Positions 1-6,661 of a stretch of 25,536 nt of DNA are shown here, piece by piece. Numbering within the stretch: position 1 is the first letter of the stretch; each line of letters begins with the position of its first letter. Position numbers and translations under genes: made by a program. The notes beneath the pieces were generated by a model. It searched no databases, was not told the origin of the DNA, and saw only the letters and a program-made list of their open reading frames with translations. The stretch comes from a virus: IMG/VR virus record IMGVR_UViG_3300032087_001306, positions 1 through 25,536 of that record, one strand, 5' to 3'.

Positions 1-457
1 AACGTCGGGCGACGTCAACTGCAAAAGCCCGAACAAATGGAAGGTAGGAGACGAGGTAGAATACACCTCGAAGTCTACCCACCACGGGAACAAACTCAGC
101 TTCTCTACTCCGGGCTTCTCTGGCGGCTTCTCAGGTGGCAAACAAGACCCCGACGCGACCAAAGGTATCATCGCTTCGTGGGCTGTGGGGATTGCTATGC
201 AGGTGGCCCCGGTCGAGGCACCGAACTACGACCAGCAGGTAATGCAGTACGCCCGGCTCGCTCTCGAGGCTCGTCGGCAAATCAAGAACGAAGTCGAGCC
301 GTGATGTGGTTCAACTCGACACCAAACCATGAGGGGTGGTATCTATGCGCGTGGCCTATGGGGAAGTCTTACATCTACTCCGTAGGCAAGTGGAACGGCA
401 AAGGGTGGGAGACCTCCATGACGGCCGAGCCGCATATCTGGCAAGAGATAACCAGCC
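1..457. repeat. Left copy of a 457-bp divergent terminal repeat
   Basis: Bases 1-457 align without gaps to 25080-25536. I count 20 mismatches (about 95.6% identity). Nearly all fall at third codon positions of the two genes inside; only two amino acids change (Phe/Leu and Ala/Ser in the OB-fold-like protein). That pattern is natural divergence under purifying selection, not random read error. The likely explanation is a circular or terminally redundant phage genome of about 25,079 bp assembled from two co-existing variants. A true direct duplication is the alternative. Confidence 0.9.
2..304 (+). CDS. OB-fold-like small protein, C-terminal part (5'-truncated at window edge)
   Basis: The frame is open from base 2 to the TGA at 302-304 and gives about 100 residues that match residues 37-136 of the complete protein at 24973-25383. 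Only the first 36 residues are missing, cut by the window edge, so this is not a pseudogene. Motifs kept include NKWKVGDEVEY, a Gly/Phe-rich stretch GFSGGFSGG, and a C-terminal helix QQVMQYARLALEARRQ. See the complete copy for function. The stop overlaps the next start (TGATG), so the two genes are probably translationally coupled. Confidence 0.85.
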   Translation, partial: TSGDVNCKSPNKWKVGDEVEYTSKSTHHGNKLSFSTPGFSGGFSGGKQDPDATKGIIASWAVGIAMQVAPVEAPNYDQQVMQYARLALEARRQIKNEVEP

Positions 458-519
458 CGAAAGAACAGGACAAAATGCTTGACGAGTTATACCAAGAATC
501 AAAAACAAGAAAATCATGA
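304..519 (+). CDS. Hypothetical Trp-rich 71-aa protein
   Basis: The ATG at 304 overlaps the stop of the preceding gene (TGATG). An upstream extension in this frame would lie entirely inside the preceding gene and reads as non-protein, so 304 is chosen. The product is rich in Trp, Tyr and Gly (for example GWYLCAWPMG and SVGKWNGKGWE) and ends in a charged helix. There is no signal peptide or membrane segment. The pattern of a short beta domain ending in HIWQEI resembles small phage DUF551-like proteins only weakly, so I assign no function. The gene recurs, truncated, at the right end with three synonymous changes. It sits in the early operon just before a ParB-like gene. Confidence 0.75.
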   Translation: MWFNSTPNHEGWYLCAWPMGKSYIYSVGKWNGKGWETSMTAEPHIWQEITSPKEQDKMLDELYQESKTRKS

Positions 520-1250
520 GTGTACACTATACAACGAACCTCGACCAGTTCACCTTCCACAGACAGAACCGAAGCGTGAACCGTGGCGCGGTGCTGAGGT
601 TGGCCGAATCAATTAAGCGTGTGGGCCTCAAAGTGCCTATCACAGTGAATCGAAACGGGGTCATCCTTGACGGACAACACCGAGTCGAGGCTATTCGAGA
701 AATCAACAAGACGGCATCCGCTCCGGTGCGACTCTCGTACATCGAGAAAAATATGTCGATTGCGGACATAGCAGAGATGAACGCCAACCAGACAGCATGG
801 CGACTATCTGACTGGATTCACTACTACGCCACCGGAGGGAACGAGAACTACATCAAATTGAAAGAGGCGGCTAGGAAATTTACACCCCACAAAATGACGT
901 CTATATGTGCGCTCCTCTCACCCAACGAGGGAGCACATACCAAGACGGTGAGTACCGGACGCTACGTCTACGACATGACACCGGAAAAGGAACAGATACT
1001 GAAGAAGCTCATTCAGTACGGCAAGATGAATCCCTCGTTCACAAGTAAGGCGGTGCTACTGGCTATCATCGACATGAGAAGGTTGGAGGGGTTTCGCCTT
1101 CAGCGGCTCTTTGACGCCTTAGACCTGCACTTTGAGAGCATCCTAACCCAAAGCGGAAAGGACAACTGGGCACGGCATTTCGTGCGCTTCTACAACAAGT
1201 CACTTCGGACGGGCCGTCTCAATGCTGACGACCTCCCAAAAAGCCACTGA
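516..1250 (+). CDS. ParB/sulfiredoxin-fold N-terminal domain protein (ParB-like 1)
   Basis: This 244-residue protein has the ParB N-terminal signature: AVLRLAESIKRVGLKVPITV (residues about 25-44) followed by GVILDGQHRVEAI (48-60). The DGQHR box is the ParB counterpart of the CTP-binding/nuclease motif. Residues 75-105 (IADIAEMNANQTAWRLSDWI) match the helical segment that often follows in phage versions. The rest is helical with no recognised domain. Phage ParB-like proteins have varied roles (DNA binding, nuclease activity, regulation), and the family match does not settle which. The start overlaps the previous stop (ATGA). It lies in the early/replication block, so a role in DNA metabolism or segregation is an inference. 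Confidence 0.85.
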   Translation: MSVHYTTNLDQFTFHRQNRSVNRGAVLRLAESIKRVGLKVPITVNRNGVILDGQHRVEAIREINKTASAPVRLSYIEKNMSIADIAEMNANQTAWRLSDWIHYYATGGNENYIKLKEAARKFTPHKMTSICALLSPNEGAHTKTVSTGRYVYDMTPEKEQILKKLIQYGKMNPSFTSKAVLLAIIDMRRLEGFRLQRLFDALDLHFESILTQSGKDNWARHFVRFYNKSLRTGRLNADDLPKSH

Positions 1251-1252
1251 CC

Positions 1253-1486
1253 ATGAGAGACTTCATCAAAAAGCACTACGGCTCCCAAAAGAAGTGCGCC
1301 CAAGAACTGGGTGTCACTGAACAGACGGTGGGCAACTGGCTACGACGCAACCCGCGCGGCATCTTGAAACACGCTCGGCAGATCGTAGAAGACAAGAACA
1401 CGACCTATCTCCAACTTCACGGAGAGGTCGAGTACCGAGAGCACGAGTTGAAAGTATTGAATCCAATAAGAGAGGGGGAGGTTTGA
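1253..1486 (+). CDS. Small Cro/YdaS-like helix-turn-helix protein
   Basis: The protein has 77 residues. Residues 7-35 (HYGSQKKCAQELGVTEQTVG and on to NWLRR) form a clear helix-turn-helix of the Cro/C1 or YdaS type: a Gln/Ala-containing first helix, the turn GVTEQTV, then the recognition helix NWLRRNP. The C-terminal half is short and charged. It is a probable DNA-binding regulator of early transcription. It starts 2 bases after the preceding stop. Its last codons run into a G-rich/C-rich hairpin (1469-1498), which could be an autoregulatory or attenuation site. The exact target is unknown. Confidence 0.75.
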   Translation: MRDFIKKHYGSQKKCAQELGVTEQTVGNWLRRNPRGILKHARQIVEDKNTTYLQLHGEVEYREHELKVLNPIREGEV

Positions 1487-1498
1487 CCCTCCCTCTTT
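1469..1498 (+). terminator. Hairpin at the end of the HTH gene, attenuator-like
   Basis: The arm AGAGGGGGAGG (1471-1481) can pair with CCCTCCCTCT (1487-1496) across a short loop, followed by a brief T stretch. The 3' T tract is poor (TTTA), so it is a weak terminator at best. It resembles in form the stronger G/C hairpins before other genes in this genome (18376 and 19555). It occupies the space between the HTH stop and the ATG at 1510 of the next gene. Confidence 0.45.
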
Positions 1499-1509
1499 AC
1501 TTTGCGCCT

Positions 1510-2190
1510 ATGGAACGAGAATTCAAGGGTGTCTGGATACCCGCAGAGATATGGTTAGACGCACGCCTGACGCTTGTTGAGAAGGCTTTGTACGCCGAGA
1601 TTGATTCGTTCTCCGGCAACGGAAAGACCTTCCACAAGGCGAACGAGACCATTCAACTCGAATATGGGGTGAGCCGTCCTACTATCTCCAAAGCGATCAA
1701 AAAATTGGAGTCTTTGGGATTCATTGAGGCAACCTTCGATGGACGTATAAGGCACCTAACCGTACAGGCAGACCGTAAAATTTTTACGGGCAGGGGGAAA
1801 GATTCTTTCGGGCAGAAGGAAAAAAATTTACGGGCAGAAGGAAAAAATAGTACCTCTACTAATACAATAGAAAGAACAGTAGAAAACACATCTAAAAAGA
1901 GAGAGGGGAAACCCGCGAATCTGGAAGAGGTCCTTTCATCTTTCCAAGAGGTTGGAGCGGATGAATCCGAGGCAATGGCTTTCTTTGACTATTACGAGGC
2001 TAACGGATGGACCCAAGGCAAAAACAAACCAATAAAAGACTGGAAGGCCGCCGCCCGCGGCTGGATTAGAAGATCATCACAATTTCAAAACAATGCAAAA
2101 CCCAACAAACGCACTGGCCCGGCAGACGGAAGTCTCATTGCAGAACATCTCCGCCGCCTCGCGGCTGACTCCGGAGAAGGCTTGGGCTGA
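1510..2190 (+). CDS. Phage replication initiator-like protein (N-terminal winged HTH, DnaD-like C-terminus)
   Basis: I use the ATG at 1510. A TTG at 1483 would extend the frame, but it lies within a hairpin. The 226-residue product opens with GVWIPAEIWLDARLTLVEKA, typical of phage helix-turn-helix replication proteins. Then comes a winged HTH whose recognition helix is in YGVSRPTISKAIKKLESLGF (about residues 47-66). A variable, polar Lys/Asn/Thr linker (about 85-130) follows. The C-terminal helical motif FFDYYEANGW...WKAAARGWIRR (about 158-190) is the form seen in phage DnaD/replisome-organiser proteins. It probably binds the phage origin and recruits host replication proteins. The last 98 bases overlap the next gene. 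Confidence 0.75.
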   Translation: MEREFKGVWIPAEIWLDARLTLVEKALYAEIDSFSGNGKTFHKANETIQLEYGVSRPTISKAIKKLESLGFIEATFDGRIRHLTVQADRKIFTGRGKDSFGQKEKNLRAEGKNSTSTNTIERTVENTSKKREGKPANLEEVLSSFQEVGADESEAMAFFDYYEANGWTQGKNKPIKDWKAAARGWIRRSSQFQNNAKPNKRTGPADGSLIAEHLRRLAADSGEGLG

Positions 2191-2704
2191 AGGAACCAAC
2201 GTCCTCGCGGCCTACCGCATCCACCCCGCCAAAACTGAAGCGGCACTCATCATCCTCCTCAAAGAGACGCTCCAGTATCTCGACTACAACAAAGGCATCA
2301 CAGCCGACCGCGACATCCTCGACGCGGTACACCATCTCCGGGACACCTTTCCGGCTATGAAGCTCGAAGAGTGGGCTATCATCATGCACCGACTCAAGAC
2401 GGGCGAATACCGCCCCGGATATGAGCGTTTGAAACTTCCCGAATTAGTCGATATATTTCAGCAGTACGAAGGCGAGAGGGCGGCCGTAAGAGAGGGCAAC
2501 TGGTCCGAGCTGAAGAAGCACGCACCCGACCGCCTCAACGACGACCAGCTTGACGCCCTGTACGCCAACTACAAGAAACGTCGTGCAGAAGAAAACAAGG
2601 AACTCCAAAAGGCAAAAGCCATCAAACGGGTCGAAGTCAAGAACGGGCGGTGGGAGCACATCCCGTACCCGAACGACCCGATCGACGATGGTCAAGAAGA
2701 TTGA
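2093..2704 (+). CDS. Uncharacterised early protein, possible replication accessory (helicase-loader position)
   Basis: A 203-residue soluble, helical protein. The central segment PAMKLEEWAIIMHRLKTGEY (about residues 90-109), then LPELVDIFQQYEGERAA, resembles a conserved core in Bacteroides-phage proteins of unknown function (DUF6633-like, from memory and unverified). Its place directly after the initiator-like gene, with a 98-base overlap, is where many phages encode a helicase loader or primase helper. No Walker A motif is visible, so a DnaC-type ATPase is unlikely. The C-terminus is Lys/Glu-rich (YKKRRAEENKELQKAKAIKR) and may bind nucleic acid. No in-frame later start near the overlap looks better. 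Confidence 0.65.
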   Translation: MQNPTNALARQTEVSLQNISAASRLTPEKAWAEGTNVLAAYRIHPAKTEAALIILLKETLQYLDYNKGITADRDILDAVHHLRDTFPAMKLEEWAIIMHRLKTGEYRPGYERLKLPELVDIFQQYEGERAAVREGNWSELKKHAPDRLNDDQLDALYANYKKRRAEENKELQKAKAIKRVEVKNGRWEHIPYPNDPIDDGQED

Positions 2705-3071
2705 CACCGTGTTCTCTCAATACGTCAGACTCCGAGCCGCAGACCATAGAGGTATGGGAGAGTGCTACACGTGTGGGGCCGTACGCCACTGGTCCGAAGT
2801 CGACGCGGGGCACTTCATGAGTCGGGCTTGTATGTCGACTCGATGGGACGAGAAGAACGTTCAATTCCAGTGCAAGAAGTGCAACGGCTTCCGGTCTGGA
2901 GAACAGTTCCTTTTCTCACAGCACCTTGACTCCGACTATGGAGAGGGCACCGCAGACGGTCTATACATCAAATCGAAACAGACCTACAAGCATACCCCGC
3001 AAGAGTTGGAGACCATGTACCGCCACTATAAGAGACTCGTCGATGAAATCAGAAGCACGAAGGGACTTTGA
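2688..3071 (+). CDS. NinG-like recombination endonuclease (Rap family)
   Basis: The ATG at 2688 gives 127 residues; the longer open frame upstream is a shadow of the preceding gene. It has CYTC (Cys26, Cys29), then DAGHFMSRACMSTRW with His42, and QCKKCN (Cys62, Cys65). These are the paired zinc ligands and the central His of the lambda NinG/Rap family, close to the HNH fold. NinG/Rap cuts branched DNA and helps recombination. The following FSQHLDSDYGEGTADGLYI also fits the family. It overlaps the previous gene by 17 bases. A role in resolving recombination or replication intermediates is inferred from the family. Confidence 0.85.
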   Translation: MVKKIDTVFSQYVRLRAADHRGMGECYTCGAVRHWSEVDAGHFMSRACMSTRWDEKNVQFQCKKCNGFRSGEQFLFSQHLDSDYGEGTADGLYIKSKQTYKHTPQELETMYRHYKRLVDEIRSTKGL

Positions 3072-3528
3072 TTTGTGGTTCGTGGAGCACTACGACGAGC
3101 TTGTTCTTATGGCTCGCAAGTTGCACCGCGACGCATCAGACCTCGTGCACCACACATACCTCGAATGCGTCATGAGAATACGACGCAACGACGAGGTAGT
3201 GAGAAACCTACCCGGATACTTCCACCGCGCTATGTGGAACGGAAGCATTGGGAAATTTCGCAGGCTCTACAAGATAGAAGACGCCACACCGGAACCGCAG
3301 GTGTCACACTACGACCTCTCCGAAGCGATACGCAAAGAAGAGGCCCTGATCATGGCGGACCATCTGGCATGGTTTGATAGAACCGTTCTCTCTTTATATC
3401 TTGACGGGTGGAGTATGGCCGAGGTCTCACGAGAAAGCGGTATCAACGTCTCCACCTTGTACGAGTCCATCTCACAATCTAAAAAGAAACTTCGTCGTGT
3501 TATTCGTCAACGCACACCTCAGAGCTGA
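3043..3528 (+). CDS. ECF-like RNA polymerase sigma factor of phage origin
   Basis: The ATG at 3043 gives 161 residues. Region 2 features are visible at residues 13-70: an aromatic helix FVEHYDELVLMARKL, the core-binding-like DASDLVHHTYLECVMRI (compare DLVQETFLR of ECF sigmas), and PGYFHRAMWNGSIGKFRR. Region 4 is at about 105-155: FDRTVLSLYLDGWSMAEVSR, then ESGINVSTLYESISQSKKKL, a helix-turn-helix. Sigma-1.1 and region 3 are absent, as in ECF/group-4 sigmas. It probably redirects host RNA polymerase to phage promoters and so could time the late genes; that target is inference. The gene starts 29 bases inside the NinG-like gene. Confidence 0.8.
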   Translation: MKSEARRDFDLWFVEHYDELVLMARKLHRDASDLVHHTYLECVMRIRRNDEVVRNLPGYFHRAMWNGSIGKFRRLYKIEDATPEPQVSHYDLSEAIRKEEALIMADHLAWFDRTVLSLYLDGWSMAEVSRESGINVSTLYESISQSKKKLRRVIRQRTPQS

Positions 3529-3889
3529 AAGACTCGCCACCTGCCAAGGGTGCGAGCACTTTGTAAAATCAACGAAGTCGTGCGGGCCTCTGGTAACGGA
3601 AGCCTTCACAGACTCCAAACTATGCGGATGTTTTATGCCAGCCAAAACCAAACTCAAAACCGCCTCTTGCCCGCTGGGTAAATGGGAGGCCACAGTAACC
3701 AAAGAAGACGTCGAGAAGATACGGGAGTTCCTCGAAAGGGATAACCAATACCGCACGACGGGAGAACTGACAGAACTGTCTCACAAGTTCCTCGGCCCTC
3801 ACCGAAGCGCAAACGGGTGCTCATCATGCAACCGGAAACTTCTTGCAGACCTCAAAAAAATCGTAGACAATGCCGATACCCAAGCCTGA
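3497..3889 (+). CDS. Cys-rich probable zinc-binding protein
   Basis: I start at the in-frame GTG at 3497, because upstream codons read as a shadow of the sigma gene and the next ATG falls past the Cys core. The 130-residue protein carries CQGC (Cys16, Cys19), Cys29, CGCFM (Cys43, Cys45) and ASCPLGKW (Cys58). This is the C-x2-C ... CGCFM ... K-x-L ... CPLGKW pattern seen in small proteins of many marine and Bacteroidetes phages. A second CSSC pair lies near the C-terminus (about residues 112-115). It probably folds round one or two metal ions, but the role is unknown. Because it overlaps the sigma gene by 32 bases, co-expression is likely. Confidence 0.7.
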   Translation: MLFVNAHLRAERLATCQGCEHFVKSTKSCGPLVTEAFTDSKLCGCFMPAKTKLKTASCPLGKWEATVTKEDVEKIREFLERDNQYRTTGELTELSHKFLGPHRSANGCSSCNRKLLADLKKIVDNADTQA

Positions 3890-4016
3890 ACCACGGGAGC
3901 AGATGAGCGAGTTCATAGCCCGCTGTATGATAGACCCCACCATGACCACGGAATACCCTAACGAGCGACAGCGCGTCGCCATATGTGCCAAGACATGGAG
4001 AGAAGAGAAGGAGTAG
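3870..4016 (+). CDS. Small conserved-type phage protein (48 aa)
   Basis: The ATG at 3870 gives MPIPKPEPREQMSEFIARCM, then DPTMTTEYPNERQRVAICAK and TW, ending at the TAG at 4014-4016. The pattern M-P-x-P-K-P ... F-x-x-R-C-M-x-D-x-T-M-x-x-E-[FY]-P ... Q-R-x-A-[VI]-C is one I recognise from short phage proteins, and as the N-terminal piece of some head-maturation proteins. The function is unknown. It overlaps the end of the Cys-rich gene by 20 bases. The TAG shares its G with a GTG that may start the next gene. Confidence 0.75.
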   Translation: MPIPKPEPREQMSEFIARCMIDPTMTTEYPNERQRVAICAKTWREEKE

Positions 4017-4342
4017 TGGACAGTCTTTGGCTTGTCGTAGGCAAGCTCAACGACCAGACGTACGACAAACGGGTGGCCCTCGAAAGGTGCCGACGTGGTG
4101 TCGAGGCTCTCGGATTGCAATGGGGCGACATGATCGCACAAGACCGAAGGGGCAACGTAGCCGACACCCGGCACATGGTTTCAAAGTACCTTCGGGACTG
4201 CGGCTTCAGCTATCCAGAAATCGCGAAATCTTTGCACCGCATGAATCACACTACCAGCGTATATTCGGTGCGACGGTGCAACGAACTCCTCGACCTAGAG
4301 AGAGGCTTCCGCAAAGAATACGAGAAATTTTTGAACGCATGA
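4016..4342 (+). CDS. DnaA domain IV-like DNA-binding protein (standalone)
   Basis: I chose the GTG at 4016 (TAGTG junction with the previous stop). ATGs at 3983 and 3995 are in frame and would overlap the previous gene by 22-34 bases. From about residue 50 the 108-residue protein reads ADTRHMVSKYLRDCGFSYPE, then IAKSLHRMNHTTSVYSVRRC. This matches DnaA domain IV: helix-turn-helix with the loop signature DHTTV, here NHTTSV at residues 77-82, followed by a final helix ending FRKEYEKF. Full DnaA has an AAA+ domain, and none is present. Possible roles are binding DnaA boxes in the phage or host origin, or competing with host DnaA. Confidence 0.75.
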   Translation: MDSLWLVVGKLNDQTYDKRVALERCRRGVEALGLQWGDMIAQDRRGNVADTRHMVSKYLRDCGFSYPEIAKSLHRMNHTTSVYSVRRCNELLDLERGFRKEYEKFLNA

Positions 4343-4575
4343 CCCTACGAAAAGTCAAACGCATCTTGAACGAGTCCGACGACTTTTTGGTGTTTACCAT
4401 GACCACGGGAAAGGACGACACGGCATCCTTCGGGGTGTTTCACAAAGACATCGAATCGTGGGAGATACTTCTAAACCTCGCCGTAAATGACTACCATATC
4501 CGAGAAACACTCCGGAATGTTCTTACCGCCGCCGACGCTTATAGAGACGGCCAAGCTGAAGACGCATCCGAATAA
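4339..4575 (+). CDS. Hypothetical 78-aa protein
   Basis: The ATG at 4339 overlaps the preceding stop (ATGA). The product has an N-terminal basic stretch (MTLRKVKRIL), a likely short beta region (FLVFTMTTGKDDTASFGVF) and an acidic helical end. I do not recognise the family. Its size and early position fit small phage regulators of host enzymes, but nothing shows this. Its last 59-89 bases are shared with the start of the next ParB-like gene in another frame. Confidence 0.65.
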   Translation: MTLRKVKRILNESDDFLVFTMTTGKDDTASFGVFHKDIESWEILLNLAVNDYHIRETLRNVLTAADAYRDGQAEDASE

Positions 4576-4963
4576 CCCGCGATACATCCGCAAGGCCAAG
4601 ATGCAAGACCTCATCCAGAGCATAGGCGAAGACCCAAAGTTCATGTGTGCCAACCCGCTATGGGTCAACCCTCAAATGCAAGTCTTCGCAGGTAACCAAC
4701 GCCTCCGGGCTTGTCGCGCTCTCGAATGGCCTGTCATTCCGTGCATCGTATTGGACTGGACAGAAGAGGAGCAACACAGGGCCATGATCAAACACAACGG
4801 GAGCCACGGAGAATGGGACCAAGATATGCTCGCCAACGGAGGGTGGGAGCCTGAACAGCTCAAGACGTGGGGAGTGAACATAGACTGGGACCAACCAAAG
4901 GAACCAGAAGAAAAATCCGAAAATCTAAAGCCATGCAAGCACTGCGACAAGATGATACCTTGA
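4487..4963 (+). CDS. ParB-like nuclease-domain protein (ParB-like 2)
   Basis: A 158-residue protein. The signature is LKTHPNNPRYIRKAKMQDLI (residues 24-43), then QVFAGNQRLRACRALEWPVI (66-84); the AGNQR box replaces DGQHR. The downstream helix EEEQHRAMIKHNGSHGEWDQ is typical of phage ParB-like proteins encoded beside terminases and methyltransferases. The end, LKPCKHCDKMIP, has a C-x2-C pair and may bind zinc. The start could also be the ATG at 4517, which reduces the overlap with the previous gene from 89 to 59 bases. Its place immediately before terminase hints at a link with DNA packaging or processing, but this is inference. Confidence 0.8.
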   Translation: MTTISEKHSGMFLPPPTLIETAKLKTHPNNPRYIRKAKMQDLIQSIGEDPKFMCANPLWVNPQMQVFAGNQRLRACRALEWPVIPCIVLDWTEEEQHRAMIKHNGSHGEWDQDMLANGGWEPEQLKTWGVNIDWDQPKEPEEKSENLKPCKHCDKMIP

Positions 4964-5316
4964 CAGAGTTAGACATCAAAGACCCAAAAAAGATGGCCAT
5001 GATTGAAGCCCTCACCAAAGCGTTGGGGGTGGTCAAGATGGCTTGTGAATCGGTGGGTATCTCAAGGCAGACCCATTACAACTGGCTCAAAGACGACGCG
5101 GCATACAAGGCCGCCTGTGACAACCTTCCGGAAGTCGTGTTGGACTTTGCCGAGCACCACTTGCACAAGCTCATCTCACAAGGCAACCCAGCCGCAACTA
5201 TCTTCCTTCTCAAGACAAAGGGCAAAGGGAGAGGCTATATCGAGCGTCAAGAGATAGAGGTGGCCGAAAAGAAGCCGCTCTCGTGGTTCGTGTCTGACGA
5301 CTCCTCGGTGTCATGA
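4933..5316 (+). CDS. terS: Terminase small subunit
   Basis: The ATG at 4933 gives 127 residues; the longer upstream frame overlaps the ParB-like gene. Residues about 22-55 (MIEALTKALGVVKMACESVG, then ISRQTHYNWLKDD) are a helix-turn-helix of the small-terminase type. They are followed by DFAEHHLHKLISQGNPAATI, then FLLKTKGKGRGY, the oligomerisation and tail region typical of Bacteroidetes-phage TerS. The complex recognises phage DNA and loads TerL. The position two genes upstream of terL supports the call. It overlaps the next gene by 4 bases. Confidence 0.85.
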   Translation: MQALRQDDTLTELDIKDPKKMAMIEALTKALGVVKMACESVGISRQTHYNWLKDDAAYKAACDNLPEVVLDFAEHHLHKLISQGNPAATIFLLKTKGKGRGYIERQEIEVAEKKPLSWFVSDDSSVS

Positions 5317-5510
5317 GCAAGAAACTTGAACGCCGTCACTCACGGGAGGTCTTGGAAAAGATGCTAAGTGAACGAGGCATCGCCTACACCGTGCCCAGCC
5401 CCGGATGCTACAAGATAAACGGGTACGTGTACCACCATTGGTCGAAGGGCTATACGAAGGGAGGTTGGACATACTACGAGAGCCACAAGGAGTTTTTGGA
5501 TAGCTTGTGA
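5313..5510 (+). CDS. Hypothetical 65-aa protein between the terminase subunits
   Basis: The ATG at 5313 overlaps the terS stop and the end overlaps the GTG start of terL, so the gene is locked into the packaging operon. The product has a basic N-terminal helix (MSKKLERRHSREVLEKMLSE) then an aromatic, beta-like half (CYKINGYVYHHWSKGYTKGG). I do not recognise it. It may be an accessory packaging factor or an inserted host-interaction gene. Confidence 0.7.
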   Translation: MSKKLERRHSREVLEKMLSERGIAYTVPSPGCYKINGYVYHHWSKGYTKGGWTYYESHKEFLDSL

Positions 5511-6661
5511 GGCAACCCGCCACATACTACCACGTCAAGAGTAGCCCGGCCAAGATTCAGGTACACCAAGGCGGCACGCGATCGGGCAAGACCTACTCCA
5601 TCCTCACGGCTCTCATCGAGCTATGCCACCGCAACGAAAACTCCGGAGCGGTCATCACAATAGCCCGAAAGACCTTCCCCGCTATCCGGGCCTCTGTTAT
5701 GCGGGACTTCTTCGAGATACTCGAAAGGGAGGACATCTACAACGTAAACCTTCACAATAAGTCAGAGGCTACCTACGTGCTGTTTGGAAACCTCGTCGAG
5801 TTCATCTCAGTCGACCAGCCTCAGAAGGTAAGGGGCCGCAAGCGTGACATCCTCTTCGTGAACGAAGCCAACGAACTCACCCTTGAAGACTGGCGGCAAC
5901 TTATGCTCCGAACTACCGGACGGGCCATCATCGACTACAACCCCTCGGACGAATTCCACTGGATATATGACCACATCCTCACACGCGACGATCATGAGTT
6001 CTTCAGAACAACCTACAAAGACAACCCGTTTCTCTCCTCCGGCACCGTCAAAGAAATCGAACGACTACAAGAAGCCGACCCCGACTACTGGAGGGTCTAC
6101 GGCTTGGGCGAGCGCGGCGTCTCCCGTGCCACTATTCTCACGCATTGGAAGACAGTACCCCAAGTCCCCGAAGGGTGGAAGCTCCTCAACCTCGGCCTCG
6201 ACTTCGGATATACCAACGACCCCACCTGTATTGTAAAGGTGTACACCGACGGCCACGGGTTCTGTCTGGATGAGGTGTGCTACGCCACCGGACTCACGAA
6301 TGCGGCCATAGCTCAGACCCTACGAGACGCGGAGGTAGGGAAGGCTATGATCGTAGCTGACTCGGCCGAGCCAAAGTCCATCGACGAGATACACGGCCAC
6401 GGGTTCAACATACACCCCGCAAGGAAAGGCCCGGACTCGGTGCGGAGTGGTATAGACTTTCTCCGGTCTCGTCCTCTGCTCATCACAGAGCGAAGCGTGA
6501 ACGGAATCAAAGAACTCCGAAACTACAAGTACAAGGAGGACAAGAACGGACGACAACTCAACGAACCCGTCGACGCCTTCAACCACTTCGTGGACGCCTC
6601 ACGCTATGCCGTGACGTGGAACCAGACGAACCCCAACTTCGGGCAATACGCCCTCGGATAA
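5507..6661 (+). CDS. terL: Terminase large subunit, ATPase and nuclease
   Basis: A GTG at 5507, overlapping the previous TGA, starts this 384-residue protein. Walker A is VHQGGTRSGKT (residues 19-29) and Walker B is DILFVNEANE (114-123), with Asn-Glu in place of the usual Asp-Glu. The C-terminal RNase H-like nuclease has its acidic residues in LLNLGLDFGYTNDPT (about 225-240), AMIVADSAEP (about 277-286) and EPVDAFNHFVDASRYA (about 352-367). It powers DNA translocation into the prohead and cuts the concatemer, working with TerS and the portal. The compact length fits the Terminase_3/PBSX-type family. Confidence 0.95.
   Translation: MRQPATYYHVKSSPAKIQVHQGGTRSGKTYSILTALIELCHRNENSGAVITIARKTFPAIRASVMRDFFEILEREDIYNVNLHNKSEATYVLFGNLVEFISVDQPQKVRGRKRDILFVNEANELTLEDWRQLMLRTTGRAIIDYNPSDEFHWIYDHILTRDDHEFFRTTYKDNPFLSSGTVKEIERLQEADPDYWRVYGLGERGVSRATILTHWKTVPQVPEGWKLLNLGLDFGYTNDPTCIVKVYTDGHGFCLDEVCYATGLTNAAIAQTLRDAEVGKAMIVADSAEPKSIDEIHGHGFNIHPARKGPDSVRSGIDFLRSRPLLITERSVNGIKELRNYKYKEDKNGRQLNEPVDAFNHFVDASRYAVTWNQTNPNFGQYALG

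Noticed and set aside
37-303. N-terminal extension of the Trp-rich gene back to the ATG at 37
   Set aside because: The extension lies inside the OB-fold-like gene in another frame and is Arg/Pro-rich junk; the TGATG junction at 302-306 gives a natural start.
1486-1504. TTACTTTG as a third host-type promoter -7 box
   Set aside because: It differs from TAnnTTTG at a key base and the nearest TTG is only 11 bases upstream, so the spacing is wrong.
1483-1509. TTG start for the initiator-like gene
   Set aside because: The TTG lies in the loop of a hairpin, and the protein family motif begins soon after the ATG at 1510.
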